Part shown: in pieces, positions 18,306 through 27,561 of the stretch | How positions within the stretch are numbered: position 1 is the stretch's first letter | Layout: the number at the start of each line of letters is the position of its first letter | Assembly: GCA_002356515.1 (NCBI GenBank) | Contig: AP017605.1 | Span: 2,232,001 to 2,296,000 of the forward strand | Direction of reading: 5' to 3' | Source: Mesorhizobium loti | Lineage (GTDB): Bacteria > Pseudomonadota > Alphaproteobacteria > Rhizobiales > Rhizobiaceae | DNA: 64,000 bases | Translations under genes and position numbers: made by a program | Notes under the pieces: generated by a model | Databases searched by the model: none | What the model was told of the DNA's origin: nothing | The model's input: only the letters and a program-made list of their open reading frames with translations

Positions 18306-19262
18306 ATGTTTTCGCTTGCGAAATTAGTAAAGCCTGCGCTCGGCCTGCTGGCCGGCTTCACGATGATGGCGGCGGCCACGACCCTTGCGGCCGCCGACGA
18401 AACGCGGGTGGTGTTCGTCACCCATGGCCAGAGCGGCGACCCCTACTGGTCGGTGGTCAAGAACGGCATGGACGATGCCGCCAAGACGCTGGGCGTCAAG
18501 GCCGAATATCTGGCGCCCGAAACCTTCGACATGGCCAAGATGGCACAGATGATCGACGCCATCACGGCCTCGAAACCGGACGGCATGGTCATTTCGATCC
18601 CCGATGCGGCCGCGCTTTCAACGCCGGTCAAGAACGCCGTCGCCGCCGGCATCCCGGTCATCATCATCGATTCAGGCGGCTCGAAACTCACGCACGATCT
18701 TGGCGGCCTGCTGTTCATGGGGCAGGATGAATTCCAGGCGGGCGTCATGGCCGGCGAGCGCATCAAGGCGCTCGGCCTCACCAAGGCGGTCTGCGCCAAC
18801 CACGAGGTCGGCAATTCGAGCCTCGACGACCGCTGCGCCGGCTTTGCCAAGGGGCTGGGAGTCGACGTTCCGGTGATGAACGGCGTCATCGACCCGACCG
18901 AAATGAAGAACCGCGTGATCGCCTACATGACCGCTCATGCCGATACACAGTTCATTCTCGCCGTCGGCGCCAGCGGTGCCGAACCGACGCTGGCCGCGCT
19001 TGATGAATTGGGCCTCTCCGGCAAGGTGAAGACCGGCACGTTCGATCTCTCCCCCACGATCCTGCAGGCCGTCGTCGCTGGCAAGATGGAATGGGGCATC
19101 GACGCCCAGCAATATGCCATGGGCTACATCCCGGTCGCGATGTTCGACCTTTGGAAGAAGTACAAGATCATGCCGATCGCCGACTATCCGACCGGCCCCG
19201 GCTTCGTCACCAAGGACACCGCCGCCTCGGTCATCGAGCTGTCGAAACTCGGCAAGCGCTAG
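18306..19262 (+). CDS. Sugar/inositol ABC transporter substrate-binding protein, MocB-like
   Basis: This 318-residue periplasmic binding protein belongs to the ribose/inositol (type 1, peripla_BP_4) class. The signal peptide runs from MFSLAKLVKPALGLLAGFTM to the likely cut near LAAADE. The mature domain starts TRVVFVTHGQSGDPYWSVVK and contains PDGMVISIPDAAALSTPVKN. A strong AGGAGG ribosome binding site at 18296-18301 supports the ATG. It precedes permease and ATPase genes, although a palindromic repeat lies between it and the permease. MocB of the rhizopine locus is the same class of protein; the ligand here is inferred to be an inositol derivative. Confidence 0.88.
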   Translation: MFSLAKLVKPALGLLAGFTMMAAATTLAAADETRVVFVTHGQSGDPYWSVVKNGMDDAAKTLGVKAEYLAPETFDMAKMAQMIDAITASKPDGMVISIPDAAALSTPVKNAVAAGIPVIIIDSGGSKLTHDLGGLLFMGQDEFQAGVMAGERIKALGLTKAVCANHEVGNSSLDDRCAGFAKGLGVDVPVMNGVIDPTEMKNRVIAYMTAHADTQFILAVGASGAEPTLAALDELGLSGKVKTGTFDLSPTILQAVVAGKMEWGIDAQQYAMGYIPVAMFDLWKKYKIMPIADYPTGPGFVTKDTAASVIELSKLGKR

Positions 19263-19298
19263 CACTGGCGGCCGGGGCCCCGCTCCGGCCGCTTCATC

Positions 19299-19396
19299 AG
19301 AGCAATTCCAGGAAAAGTGTGAGCGGTTTTCCGTCCGGAATTGCGTCAAGACAAGGAGATAGAGCTGTTCAGCGTGAAACGATGAACGGCTCTATG
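19299..19396. repeat. Rhizobial-type palindromic intergenic repeat, copy 1
   Basis: Two inverted pairs lie in tandem: GCAATTCC paired with GGAATTGC, and AGAGC(T)GTTC paired with GAAC(G)GCTCT. The same element recurs at 37942-38042 with nearly identical sequence. It lies inside an operon, between the binding-protein and permease genes, where a stable hairpin could make transcript levels of the two genes differ. No gene fits in this gap. Confidence 0.75.
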
Positions 19397-19412
19397 TGAA
19401 GGGCAAGCAGCC

Positions 19413-20510
19413 ATGGTTTCAGAGATTCGCGACGAGCGGGTCCGGTCCGTCTCACGCCTCAGCCGCCTGTTGAGCAGGCCGGAGCTTGGCGCGGCGGCCG
19501 GCACGGTGCTGGTCTTCGTGTTCTTCGCCATAACGGCGGGAAGCTCGGGACTGTTCAGTGCCAAGGGCATCGTCAACTTCCTCGAAGTCTCGGCCCAGCT
19601 CGGCATTCTCGCCGCCCCCGTGGCTCTGCTGATGATCGCCGGCGAGTTCGACCTCTCGGTCGGCTCGATGATCGGCTTTGCCGGCATCCTGATCGCCATC
19701 CCCGCCGTGTTCTGGGGCTGGCCGATCTGGCTGTCGCTGCTGCTCACCTTCGCCGTCTGCGGTGGCATCGGCGCGCTGAACGGCCTCGCCGTCGTCAGGA
19801 CTGGCCTGCCCTCCTTCATCGTCACGCTCGGCAGCCTGTTCATGCTGCGCGGCCTCACCCTTGGCCTCACGCGCGGCATTTCAGGGCGGACCCAGGTGTC
19901 GGGCGTGCACGAGCTGGCGTTGCACGATCCGCTCAACAGCCTGTTTTCGGGACAGGTGTTTTCCGGCCTGATCGCCGGGCTTGCCGATATCGGCCTGATC
20001 GGCAAGCGGGCCGACGGCCTGCCGTCGATCTCAGGCATCCCGGTGTCGATCGTCTGGTGGATCGTGCTGACACTGGCCTGCACCTGGCTCTTGACGCGCA
20101 GCCGCTTCGGCAACTGGATTTTTGCCGCCGGCGGCGAAGCCAATGCCGCGCGCAATCTCGGCGTGCCGGTGGCGCGCACCAAGATCACGCTGTTCGTCAT
20201 GACGGCGCTCGCGGCAGCCCTGTTCGCGGCGATCCAGGTGCTGGTCACCGGCTCCGCCGACACGCTTCGCGGCACGCAGAAGGAATTTGAGGCCATCATC
20301 GCCGTCGTCATCGGCGGCACGCTGCTCACCGGCGGCTACGGATCGGCCGTCGGCGCCATGTTCGGCGCCCTGATCTTCGGCGTGGTGCAGATGGGCATCT
20401 TCTACACCGGCATCGACACCGACTGGTTCAAGCTGTTCATGGGCGCCATGATGGTCATCGCGGTGCTGTTCAACAGCTATGTGCGCAACCGCGCCATGAG
20501 GAGCCGGTGA
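19413..20510 (+). CDS. Sugar/inositol ABC transporter permease (RbsC type)
   Basis: This 365-residue permease of the BPD_transp_2 class has roughly eight to ten membrane helices. Typical RbsC-family segments are [40 protein letters not shown] and [20 protein letters not shown], the last near the ATPase-docking region. It follows the binding-protein gene after a palindromic repeat and overlaps the ATPase gene by one base. Two RbsC-type subunits usually form the channel, so one permease gene is enough. Confidence 0.92.
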   Translation: MVSEIRDERVRSVSRLSRLLSRPELGAAAGTVLVFVFFAITAGSSGLFSAKGIVNFLEVSAQLGILAAPVALLMIAGEFDLSVGSMIGFAGILIAIPAVFWGWPIWLSLLLTFAVCGGIGALNGLAVVRTGLPSFIVTLGSLFMLRGLTLGLTRGISGRTQVSGVHELALHDPLNSLFSGQVFSGLIAGLADIGLIGKRADGLPSISGIPVSIVWWIVLTLACTWLLTRSRFGNWIFAAGGEANAARNLGVPVARTKITLFVMTALAAALFAAIQVLVTGSADTLRGTQKEFEAIIAVVIGGTLLTGGYGSAVGAMFGALIFGVVQMGIFYTGIDTDWFKLFMGAMMVIAVLFNSYVRNRAMRSR

Positions 20511-21304
20511 TGGCCGAGCCCTATGTCGAACTGAAGTCGGTCAGCAAATATTTTGGCTCGGTCGTCGCGCTGAAGGACGTGTCCTTCGACGTCTGTCCCG
20601 GCGAGGTGCATTGCCTGCTCGGCGACAATGGCGCCGGCAAGTCGACGCTGATCAAGACGCTGTCGGGCGTCTACACGCCCGACGAGGGTGAAATCCGCGT
20701 CCAGGGGAAGGCGACACGGTTTGCCTCGCCCGCCGATACGCGCGACAGCGGCATCGCGACCGTCTACCAGGACCTGGCGCTGGTGCCGCTGATGAGCGTG
20801 GCGCGCAACTTCTTCCTCGGGCGCGAGCCGATGCGCAAATTCGGGCCGATCAGCCAGTTCGACGCCGAGTTCGCCAACCGCACCGCCTATGACGAGATGT
20901 CGGCGATGGGCATCCAGCTGCGCGACCCCGAACAGCCGGTCGGCACGCTGTCGGGCGGCGAACGGCAATGCCTGGCCATCGCGCGTGCCGTCTATTTCGG
21001 CGCCAAGGTGCTGATCCTCGACGAGCCGACATCGGCGCTGGGCGTCCACCAGGCCTCCGTGGTCCTGAAGCTCATCGTCCAGTCCAAGGCGCGCGGCATC
21101 GGCGTCATCTTCATTTCCCACAACGTTCATCACGCCTATGTCGTCGGCGACCGCTTCACCCTATTGAAGCGCGGCCGGAGCACCGGCACCTACGCCAAGG
21201 GCGAAATCACCCGCGACCAGCTGCTCAATTTGATGGCCGGCGGCAAGGAACTGGTGGATCTGGAACAGGAACTGGCGAAGTCGCCGAGGAATGGGCCGGC
21301 CTGA
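20510..21304 (+). CDS. Sugar ABC transporter ATP-binding protein (single-domain, RbsA/FrcA-like)
   Basis: This ATPase of about 264 residues has Walker [11 protein letters not shown]-loop [10 protein letters not shown], signature [14 protein letters not shown], Walker [13 protein letters not shown] and switch His in [12 protein letters not shown]. It has one nucleotide-binding domain, as in FrcA-type importers, whereas RbsA carries two. The ATG at 20510 overlaps the permease stop (TGATG), giving coupled translation; a GTG one codon earlier is also in frame. It ends the moc-like operon that begins at 16175. Confidence 0.92.
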   Translation: MAEPYVELKSVSKYFGSVVALKDVSFDVCPGEVHCLLGDNGAGKSTLIKTLSGVYTPDEGEIRVQGKATRFASPADTRDSGIATVYQDLALVPLMSVARNFFLGREPMRKFGPISQFDAEFANRTAYDEMSAMGIQLRDPEQPVGTLSGGERQCLAIARAVYFGAKVLILDEPTSALGVHQASVVLKLIVQSKARGIGVIFISHNVHHAYVVGDRFTLLKRGRSTGTYAKGEITRDQLLNLMAGGKELVDLEQELAKSPRNGPA

Positions 21305-21443
21305 GATACGGCGCCGGCCTGGAACGGAGCATTCACCTCTCGTCTACCCCTGCGTAAGCTTGTTATTGTGCAGTGCAGCAACGATGTTGCCGTAAGTGCA
21401 TTGTGCTCGGGCTTCCGCCATTCCGGCGGTCTAGGATTTCGAT

Positions 21444-22610
21444 TTGCGGAACATCTCAGATACGATCGCTCGCCTTTCGGCCATGCGAGGCCGGACGGCA
21501 TTTTCCCAACCGGGTCATCCCGACAGCCTGTCCGACCTCGCCGCGTTCGGGTCCAATCCAGGCGCCTTGCGGTCACGCTTCTACGTTCCTGAGAACCTGC
21601 CACGCGGAGCCGCACTGGTCGTGGTCCTGCACGGCTGCACGCAGACGGCGGCCGGTTATGATCACGGGTCCGGATGGTCGCGCCTGGCAGAAGAGGAAGG
21701 GTTTGCGGTGTTGTTCCCGGAACAGCAGCGCGCCAACAATGCCAATCTCTGCTTCAACTGGTTCGTGCCCGAAGATGTCACCCGCGATCGCGGCGAAGTG
21801 CTCTCCATCCGCCAGATGATCGAAGCCATGGTGACGAAGCATGGCCTGGACCGACGGCGCGTTTTCATCACCGGTCTGTCCGCCGGCGGCGCCATGGCGG
21901 CGGCAATGCTGGCAACTTATCCGGAGGTGTTCGCCGGCGGCGCAGTCATTGCCGGCCTTGCCTATGGCAGCGCATCGACCATCCCGGAAGCTTTCGATCG
22001 CATGCGTGGCCATGGCGGCCCGTCCGAGTCGGAGCTCCAGCGGCGCCTTGCGCAGGCGTCGTCGCATCAGGGAAGCTGGCCGAAAATCTCAATCTGGCAG
22101 GGCACGGCCGACCACACGGTGGCGCCGTCCAATGCGGACTCCCTTGTCGCCCAATGGCAGAGCGTTCATCGCGTCGGGGCAAGCCCTGTTCGAAAAGAGA
22201 CCGTCGATGGACAAACGCGGCAAGTCTGGTGCGACGCCGATGGCCGTGAGGTGATCGAAAAATACACAATTGCCGGCATGGGCCATGGCACCCCCTTGAA
22301 GACAGGCGGTGCGGACGGCTTGGGCCATGCCGCGCCGTTCATGCTGGAGGTCGGAATATCGTCGACGAGGCGGATGGCGGCCTTCTGGGATCTTGCGAGC
22401 CGGAATGCACCAAGAGGGGCGAAGTTTGAGGCCGCCGCAGCGAACCCCACCGCAGGTACGGACTTGCGCCCATATATAGCGCCCGAAAAGTCGAGGCCAG
22501 CGCGGGTCGAACCTGCCGAACAACCGCGTCCAGATGGTTCACGCGCTTCTGCTACAGGCATTGGCAAGACTATTGAGGATGCGCTTCGCGCGGCTGGCTT
22601 GATGCGTTAG
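21444..22610 (+). CDS. PHB depolymerase family esterase
   Basis: This 388-residue alpha/beta hydrolase belongs to the esterase/PHB depolymerase family. The oxyanion-hole region is VVVLHGCTQTAAGYDHGSGW and the nucleophile elbow is GLSAGGAMAAAML. A histidine in YTIAGMGHGTPL is the likely catalytic base. No signal peptide is evident, so it may act in the cytosol on polyhydroxybutyrate or on other esters. The start is a TTG at 21444 preceded by AGGA at 21433-21436; an ATG at 21483 is the alternative. It stands alone after the moc-like operon. Confidence 0.82.
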   Translation: MRNISDTIARLSAMRGRTAFSQPGHPDSLSDLAAFGSNPGALRSRFYVPENLPRGAALVVVLHGCTQTAAGYDHGSGWSRLAEEEGFAVLFPEQQRANNANLCFNWFVPEDVTRDRGEVLSIRQMIEAMVTKHGLDRRRVFITGLSAGGAMAAAMLATYPEVFAGGAVIAGLAYGSASTIPEAFDRMRGHGGPSESELQRRLAQASSHQGSWPKISIWQGTADHTVAPSNADSLVAQWQSVHRVGASPVRKETVDGQTRQVWCDADGREVIEKYTIAGMGHGTPLKTGGADGLGHAAPFMLEVGISSTRRMAAFWDLASRNAPRGAKFEAAAANPTAGTDLRPYIAPEKSRPARVEPAEQPRPDGSRASATGIGKTIEDALRAAGLMR

Positions 22611-22666
22611 CCGAAGGCTGTTCGGCAGAACGGCCCCGCCGCCTTTCGGCAGCGAGGCCCTGTCGA

Positions 22667-23269
22667 TCAAACTCGGTTTACATCGCGAGCACCATCGCGG
22701 CCGATTTCGTTCGAGCGGTAGTTCTCCGCGTCAGAGTCGAAGCCGGTCCAACCGTCGGCCTGGTATTCGCCACGCCGTGCTTCCAGGTTAACAGACGTAG
22801 CCTGTCGCAGAATCCTTTCGGCCTCCGGCTCCAACTGGTCGTCGACCTTGGCTGTGACCAGAGTGCCGCCGCGGCGCACACCCTCGGCGTAGACATGGGC
22901 ATCATGTTCCGGGACACCGGAATCGGTGAGGGCACCGACGATGCCGCCTGCCGCGCCGCCAACCACGGCACCACCAACGACACCGACGGCAGTGGCAGCC
23001 AGCCATCCGGCAGCCACCACCGGACCGACGCCCGGAATGGCCATCAAGCCAAGCCCGGCGAGCAGTCCACCGGCTCCGCCGATCGCGGCTCCCAGTCCAG
23101 CCCCACCGGCGGCGTCATCGGCAGCCTTGGAACCGTCATTCTCGTGCTGATTGTCCGAATTGCTGGAAACGATGCTGATGTCGTCACGCGCGACACCGCT
23201 GGCTTCCAATTCGCCGACGGCGTCGGAAGCATCATCGTAATTGTCGAAAAGTCCGGTTACGGTTTTCAT
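22667..23269 (-). CDS. General stress protein 17M-like protein with glycine-zipper core
   Basis: This protein of about 200 residues opens MKTVTGLFDNYDDASDAVGE, the start of the GSP17M-like domain, which ends near SSNSDN. A long Gly/Ala-rich hydrophobic middle (about residues 50-120, with GAGLGAAIGGAGGLLAGLGL) resembles a glycine zipper that may insert into membrane. A short C-terminal part follows (LEPEAERILRQATSV). It lies 25 bases downstream of a DUF4142 gene on the same strand. The precise function is unknown; stress-linked membrane association is inferred. Confidence 0.75.
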   Translation of the reverse strand: MKTVTGLFDNYDDASDAVGELEASGVARDDISIVSSNSDNQHENDGSKAADDAAGGAGLGAAIGGAGGLLAGLGLMAIPGVGPVVAAGWLAATAVGVVGGAVVGGAAGGIVGALTDSGVPEHDAHVYAEGVRRGGTLVTAKVDDQLEPEAERILRQATSVNLEARRGEYQADGWTGFDSDAENYRSNEIGRDGARDVNRV

Positions 23270-23294
23270 GGTTTTGATCTCCTGGATTTCAGTG

Positions 23295-24044
23295 TCAGTT
23301 GGTGCCGGCAACGACGTTGCCCTTGTAGTCCAGCGCCACAGTGGTGTTCTTGCCGTCCTTGTTGGCCTGGCCGCGCCAGATGCCCTGGTCGTCCTTGGTC
23401 AGCTTCGACACATCGGCGAAGCCGGCGTCCTGGATACGGCCCTTGGCCTGGTCCTCGGTGAAGCTGTTGGCCCCGGGAAACGGAGGCATGGGGTCGGGTG
23501 CGCCGCCGACCGTGTTCTTGGGCGTCTGCGAATCCGAGGACTGGGTGCCCATGGTCGCCGCGATCTTCTCGATCATCTCCTGGTGCATCTTGAGCGTCGG
23601 CACCGTCTGCTGGGCGAACGTCTTCAGCTCGGCGTTGTCGCCGTCCTTGGCGTAGCTTTCGAACAGCTTCACGGCATCGGTGTGCGCGTCGCGCTGCATC
23701 TGGACGTAGGGGGCGTCGATCGGATCCTTGCCGTTCTGCAGAGTGTCGACATCACCCTTGAGCTTGGCATCCAGCTCCTTGGGAACCGTCAGCTTCTGCT
23801 CGCCGGCGATCGTCTCCAGCTTGGCGTTGGCCGCACCGTGATCGTCGATCATCTTGTGGGCGAAATCCTTGACGCTCTGATCCTGCACCTTGCCTTCGGC
23901 GACCTTGCTGGAATCGACCTCGAACATGCCGCCCGCAGCGGCCTTGTTGACGAAGTCCTGCGCGCTGTCGGCGGCAAGTGCAGGCAGGGCAAAAGCCATG
24001 GCTGTAGCTGTGGCCAGTGAGGCCAGAAATAGGCGTGTTTTCAT
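23295..24044 (-). CDS. DUF4142 domain secreted protein
   Basis: This protein of about 249 residues has a clear signal peptide (MKTRLFLASLATATAMAFAL, then PALAADS). A helical DUF4142 domain follows (AQDFVNKAAAGGMFEVDSSK and VKDFAHKMIDDHGAANAKLE), which resembles ferritin-like bundles and includes conserved HKMxxDH. A C-terminal extension after about residue 185 (AKGRIQDAGFADVSKLTKDD) looks like a second small domain. It is transcribed with the following GSP17M-like gene. No activity is established for DUF4142. Confidence 0.82.
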   Translation of the reverse strand: MKTRLFLASLATATAMAFALPALAADSAQDFVNKAAAGGMFEVDSSKVAEGKVQDQSVKDFAHKMIDDHGAANAKLETIAGEQKLTVPKELDAKLKGDVDTLQNGKDPIDAPYVQMQRDAHTDAVKLFESYAKDGDNAELKTFAQQTVPTLKMHQEMIEKIAATMGTQSSDSQTPKNTVGGAPDPMPPFPGANSFTEDQAKGRIQDAGFADVSKLTKDDQGIWRGQANKDGKNTTVALDYKGNVVAGTN

Positions 24045-24167
24045 TGGGGGAGGTCCTTTCATGCACACATGTGCTGGGGACCTAACCTGCGTCAGTCGGC
24101 TTTGTTCCGGACGGTCACAGATAATCTGGCGGTGACCTTCGGCGCACGGCGCGTGCCGGATGGCGCG

Positions 24168-26606
24168 CTACATCCGCGCCCTGGTCGAGCTGGGATCGTA
24201 GGGCGAATCCGCAATAACCGTAGCGGTCTTCCATTCCCCCAGGATCGCGACGTCGAGCTTCGTGCCGGGCGTGCTGTGACGCTCGGGCAGCAGCGCCAGC
24301 GCCACATCATGCCCGAGCGTGTAGCCATAACCACCCGACGTGATGCGCCCGACCAGCTTGCTGTCGATGTACAAGCCTTCGGAAGCGAGTGTGCTGGCGC
24401 CGTCGGTCTCGATCCTGAGCGTCACCGACCGGCGCTGGTCGTTTTTATCCTTATATTTCAAGACCGCGTCGCGGCCGACGAAATCACCCTTGTCGAGGCG
24501 GATGAAGCGCTCGAGCCCGCTCTCCAGCGCGTTGAGCTCCGGGTTCATGTCGCGGTACATGGCGCGGTAGGATTTTTCGAGCCTGAGCGATTCTAGCGCA
24601 TGCAGCCCGACGAGCCGCAGGCCGTGCTTTTCGCCTTCTCTCAGGATCGCGTCGAGCAATTGCCGCTGGTAGGCCATGGGATGATAGAGTTCCCAGCCGA
24701 GCTCGCCCTCATAGTTTACGCGCAACAGTCGTACGTCACTGGCAAGTGCCACGCTGCCTGACTTCACGCCGAACCAGGGAAAGGCCGCGTTCGACAGGTC
24801 GATCTCGGTGAGAGGTTGCAGCACGTCTCGCGCCTTGGGGCCAACGACCGTGAAGCAGCCGCGCTCACTGGTGACATTCTTCAGGCTGACGCCGCCATCG
24901 GCGGGCAGCAGCTTTGAGAGATCGTCGAAATTCCAGCGTTCGGCGCGCGGCGTCGAAATGAGGTAGAAGCTGTCCTCGCCAAGGCGCGCCACCATGTATT
25001 CGGCCTGCACGCCGCCTGCCGCCGTGAGGTGATGCGCCAGCACAGCCCGGCCGGTCGCCGGCAGGCGGTTGGCGAGGATCCTGTCGAGCCAGGCGGCGGC
25101 GTTTCGTCCCGACACCTCGAACTTGGTCATCGGCGTCATCTCGACCAGGCCGACGGCATTGCGCACGGCCTGCACTTCCTCGCCGACGAAAACGCCCTTG
25201 GCGGTCCAGCGCCAGCTATACTGGTCCTTGGCCTCGACACCCCTAGGCGCGAACCAATTGGGCATCTCCCAGCCGTTGAGCACGCCCCAGACCGCACCCA
25301 GTTCGGTCAGCCGCGCATAGGATGGCGCGGTCTTCTGCGGCCGGGCGGCGGGCATGTCCTGTCCCGGATATTTCTGCTCGGCATGCGTGCCCCAGGCCTC
25401 GCGGACTTTCTCGCGCGTCCAGGCCTTGTTGGCGTAGTCGCCGAAGCGGCGCGGGTCGAGATCGGAAGTGTCGAGGCTGTTGGTGCCCTCGACGATCCGC
25501 TCCGACAGATAGTAGCCGATCGTGCCGCCCCACAATATGCCGCCCGGCACGCCCTCGGCCAGCCACACATTGGGCAGGCCCCAGGCCGGTCCCATCAGCG
25601 GAAGCTCGTCGGCGGTCATCTGGAAGGGGCCGCGGACATTGGCCTTGATGCCGGCCCGTCCCAGCGCCGGCACGAGCTGCGTTGCCTGCTCCCAGTTCCA
25701 CGACACCGCCTCGAAATCCTCTTCGACGAGGTCGGCGCCGAACCAGGCGGGAACGCCGTTCTCGGCGAACAGTTTCAGGTGTTCGGTGCGCTCGTAGGGC
25801 CCGAACATGAAGCCGTCGCCCTCCTCGCGCAGATAGCCTTCAAAACCCTCGTCGCGCAGGATCGGCATTTCGGGCCGTCCGGCACGCTTGCGCTCGACGA
25901 TCTCCGGCACCGGCTCGGTGATCCAGTACTGGTGCAGGATCGGGATGGCAGGGATGTCGAGGCCGAGCAGCGCGCCGGTCTGGCGCGCGTAATTGCCGGT
26001 CGCGCAGACCACATGCTCGCAGATGATATCGCCCTTGTTAGTCGCGACCCGCCATTCGCCGCCGGCGGTCCGCTGAAAGCCGGTGACCTCGGTGTTGAGA
26101 TAGATCTTGGCGCCCAGATCCCGCGCGCCCTTGGCCATGGCGTGGGTGACGTCGGCCGGGGCGATATGGCCGTCATCGGGATGATAGAGCGCGCCCAGCA
26201 GATGCTTGTTGTCGAGAAGCGGGCACAGCGCCCTCGCCTCCGCCGGCGACAGCAGATGCGCCCGCATGCCCTGGACGTCGGCGACGCTCATATAGCTCTT
26301 GTATTCGTCGAGCCGGTCCCTGGAATTGGCGATGCGCAGCTGGCCGCATTTGTGCCATCCGACCGGCTGCCCGGTCTCGGCTTCGAGCCCCTCATAGATC
26401 TCGATGGTCTTGTTGATCATCCGGCCGATATTGATGTTGCGGGCATAGGACGGGACGAGGCCGGCCGCATGCCAGGTCGAGCCGGCGGTCAGCTGGGTGC
26501 GTTCGAGCAGCGCCACGTCGGTCCAGCCGCGCTTTGCCAGGCCGTAAAGGATGCCCGCGCCGACGCACCCGCCACCAACAATCACCACCCGCGCATGTGT
26601 CTGCAT
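24168..26606 (-). CDS. Sarcosine/dimethylglycine dehydrogenase-like flavoprotein (DAO + FAO_M + GcvT domains)
   Basis: This 812-residue fused enzyme has an N-terminal FAD-binding DAO domain (VVIVGGGCVGAGILYGLAKR and STWHAAGLVPSYARNINI), a connecting FAO_M-type region, and C-terminal GcvT and GcvT_C folate-binding domains (from about residue 420; VNYEGELGWELYHPMAYQ and RITSGGYGYTLGHDVALALL). Such enzymes strip methyl groups from dimethylglycine or sarcosine and pass them to tetrahydrofolate. The histidine-containing STWHAAG is where FAD is covalently held in relatives. It stands alone and diverges from the fnrN-like gene. Glycine-betaine breakdown is a likely pathway, but the exact N-methyl substrate is not fixed. 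Confidence 0.87.
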   Translation of the reverse strand: MQTHARVVIVGGGCVGAGILYGLAKRGWTDVALLERTQLTAGSTWHAAGLVPSYARNINIGRMINKTIEIYEGLEAETGQPVGWHKCGQLRIANSRDRLDEYKSYMSVADVQGMRAHLLSPAEARALCPLLDNKHLLGALYHPDDGHIAPADVTHAMAKGARDLGAKIYLNTEVTGFQRTAGGEWRVATNKGDIICEHVVCATGNYARQTGALLGLDIPAIPILHQYWITEPVPEIVERKRAGRPEMPILRDEGFEGYLREEGDGFMFGPYERTEHLKLFAENGVPAWFGADLVEEDFEAVSWNWEQATQLVPALGRAGIKANVRGPFQMTADELPLMGPAWGLPNVWLAEGVPGGILWGGTIGYYLSERIVEGTNSLDTSDLDPRRFGDYANKAWTREKVREAWGTHAEQKYPGQDMPAARPQKTAPSYARLTELGAVWGVLNGWEMPNWFAPRGVEAKDQYSWRWTAKGVFVGEEVQAVRNAVGLVEMTPMTKFEVSGRNAAAWLDRILANRLPATGRAVLAHHLTAAGGVQAEYMVARLGEDSFYLISTPRAERWNFDDLSKLLPADGGVSLKNVTSERGCFTVVGPKARDVLQPLTEIDLSNAAFPWFGVKSGSVALASDVRLLRVNYEGELGWELYHPMAYQRQLLDAILREGEKHGLRLVGLHALESLRLEKSYRAMYRDMNPELNALESGLERFIRLDKGDFVGRDAVLKYKDKNDQRRSVTLRIETDGASTLASEGLYIDSKLVGRITSGGYGYTLGHDVALALLPERHSTPGTKLDVAILGEWKTATVIADSPYDPSSTRARM

Positions 26607-26808
26607 CGACCCACCAAATCCCAGTTATTTCCAACGTGTAGCGTCGAAGCTACAGGCGGCGAAAGGGCCTGTAACGTCTTCAAAAACTGGGGATGATGAT
26701 AAGCTGGATTTATGCAACAGGGTCCTTTCGGCAGTGCATATGCGCCATGGCTAAAGTCATCGCCCATGCGTTGCCGCTGCCGGCTGGTAACACTATAGAT
26801 GTACCATC

Positions 26809-27531
26809 GTGCGCGAAGACATTCACACGAAGGGCATTCCTGTCCTCTGCGTTTCATGCGAAGCGCGGCACCGCGGCATTTGTGGCGCCCTCAACCCCGA
26901 TCAGCTTGTCACGCTGTCCAGGTCGACGAAACGGTACAAGGCGGAAACCGGCAAGGAACTGATGAGCGACACCGAAAGCGTCGAGCGGTTCTCCAACGTT
27001 CTTTCCGGCGTCGTGAAACTCACCAAGACGCTGTCCGACGGCCGCCAGCAGATCGTCGGCCTGCAGTTCGCTCCCGATTTTCTGGGAAGACCGTTCCAGG
27101 CCGAGAGCACATTGACCGCGGAGGCCGCGACCAATGTCGAGTTGTGCTCTTTTCCACGCCAGGCGCTGGAGCGGATGATGAAGGAGCAACCCGACCTCGA
27201 GCATCGGCTGCTCGAACAGAAATTGCGCGAGCTCGATCAGGCGCGCGACTGGATGGTGGCGCTCGGCCGCAAGACCGCAGCCGAGAAGATCGCGAGCTTC
27301 CTGTTGATGATCGCGCGCAACATCGATCCGGCCGCCGGCCCGGAGCTCCGCGCCGCCGCTTTCGACCTGCCGCTGTCGCGCGCGGAGATCGCGGATTTCC
27401 TCGGCCTCACCATCGAAACGGTGAGCCGGCAATTGACCAGGCTGCGAGGCAACAACGTCATTCGCATCGACAACAACCGTCACATTGTCGTCGACGACCT
27501 CGCGCGCCTGGAAGTGCGTTCCGGCGACTGA
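26809..27531 (+). CDS. fnrN: FnrN-type Crp/Fnr family oxygen-responsive regulator
   Basis: This 240-residue regulator has the N-terminal cysteine cluster Cys14-x2-Cys17-x7-Cys25 plus Cys113, the pattern that binds an oxygen-labile 4Fe-4S cluster in FnrN and FNR. The cNMP-binding-like domain spans about residues 30-140. The C-terminal helix-turn-helix is SRAEIADFLGLTIETVSRQL, with the E-x2-SR recognition residues that read TTGAT half-sites. The start is GTG at 26809. It activates microaerobic genes in rhizobia. A matching FNR box lies 4 kb away in front of the cyd genes. I see no such box directly upstream of this gene. Confidence 0.9.
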   Translation: MREDIHTKGIPVLCVSCEARHRGICGALNPDQLVTLSRSTKRYKAETGKELMSDTESVERFSNVLSGVVKLTKTLSDGRQQIVGLQFAPDFLGRPFQAESTLTAEAATNVELCSFPRQALERMMKEQPDLEHRLLEQKLRELDQARDWMVALGRKTAAEKIASFLLMIARNIDPAAGPELRAAAFDLPLSRAEIADFLGLTIETVSRQLTRLRGNNVIRIDNNRHIVVDDLARLEVRSGD

Positions 27532-27561
27532 TCGCCGACCAAACGCGATGCGATGAAGTGC

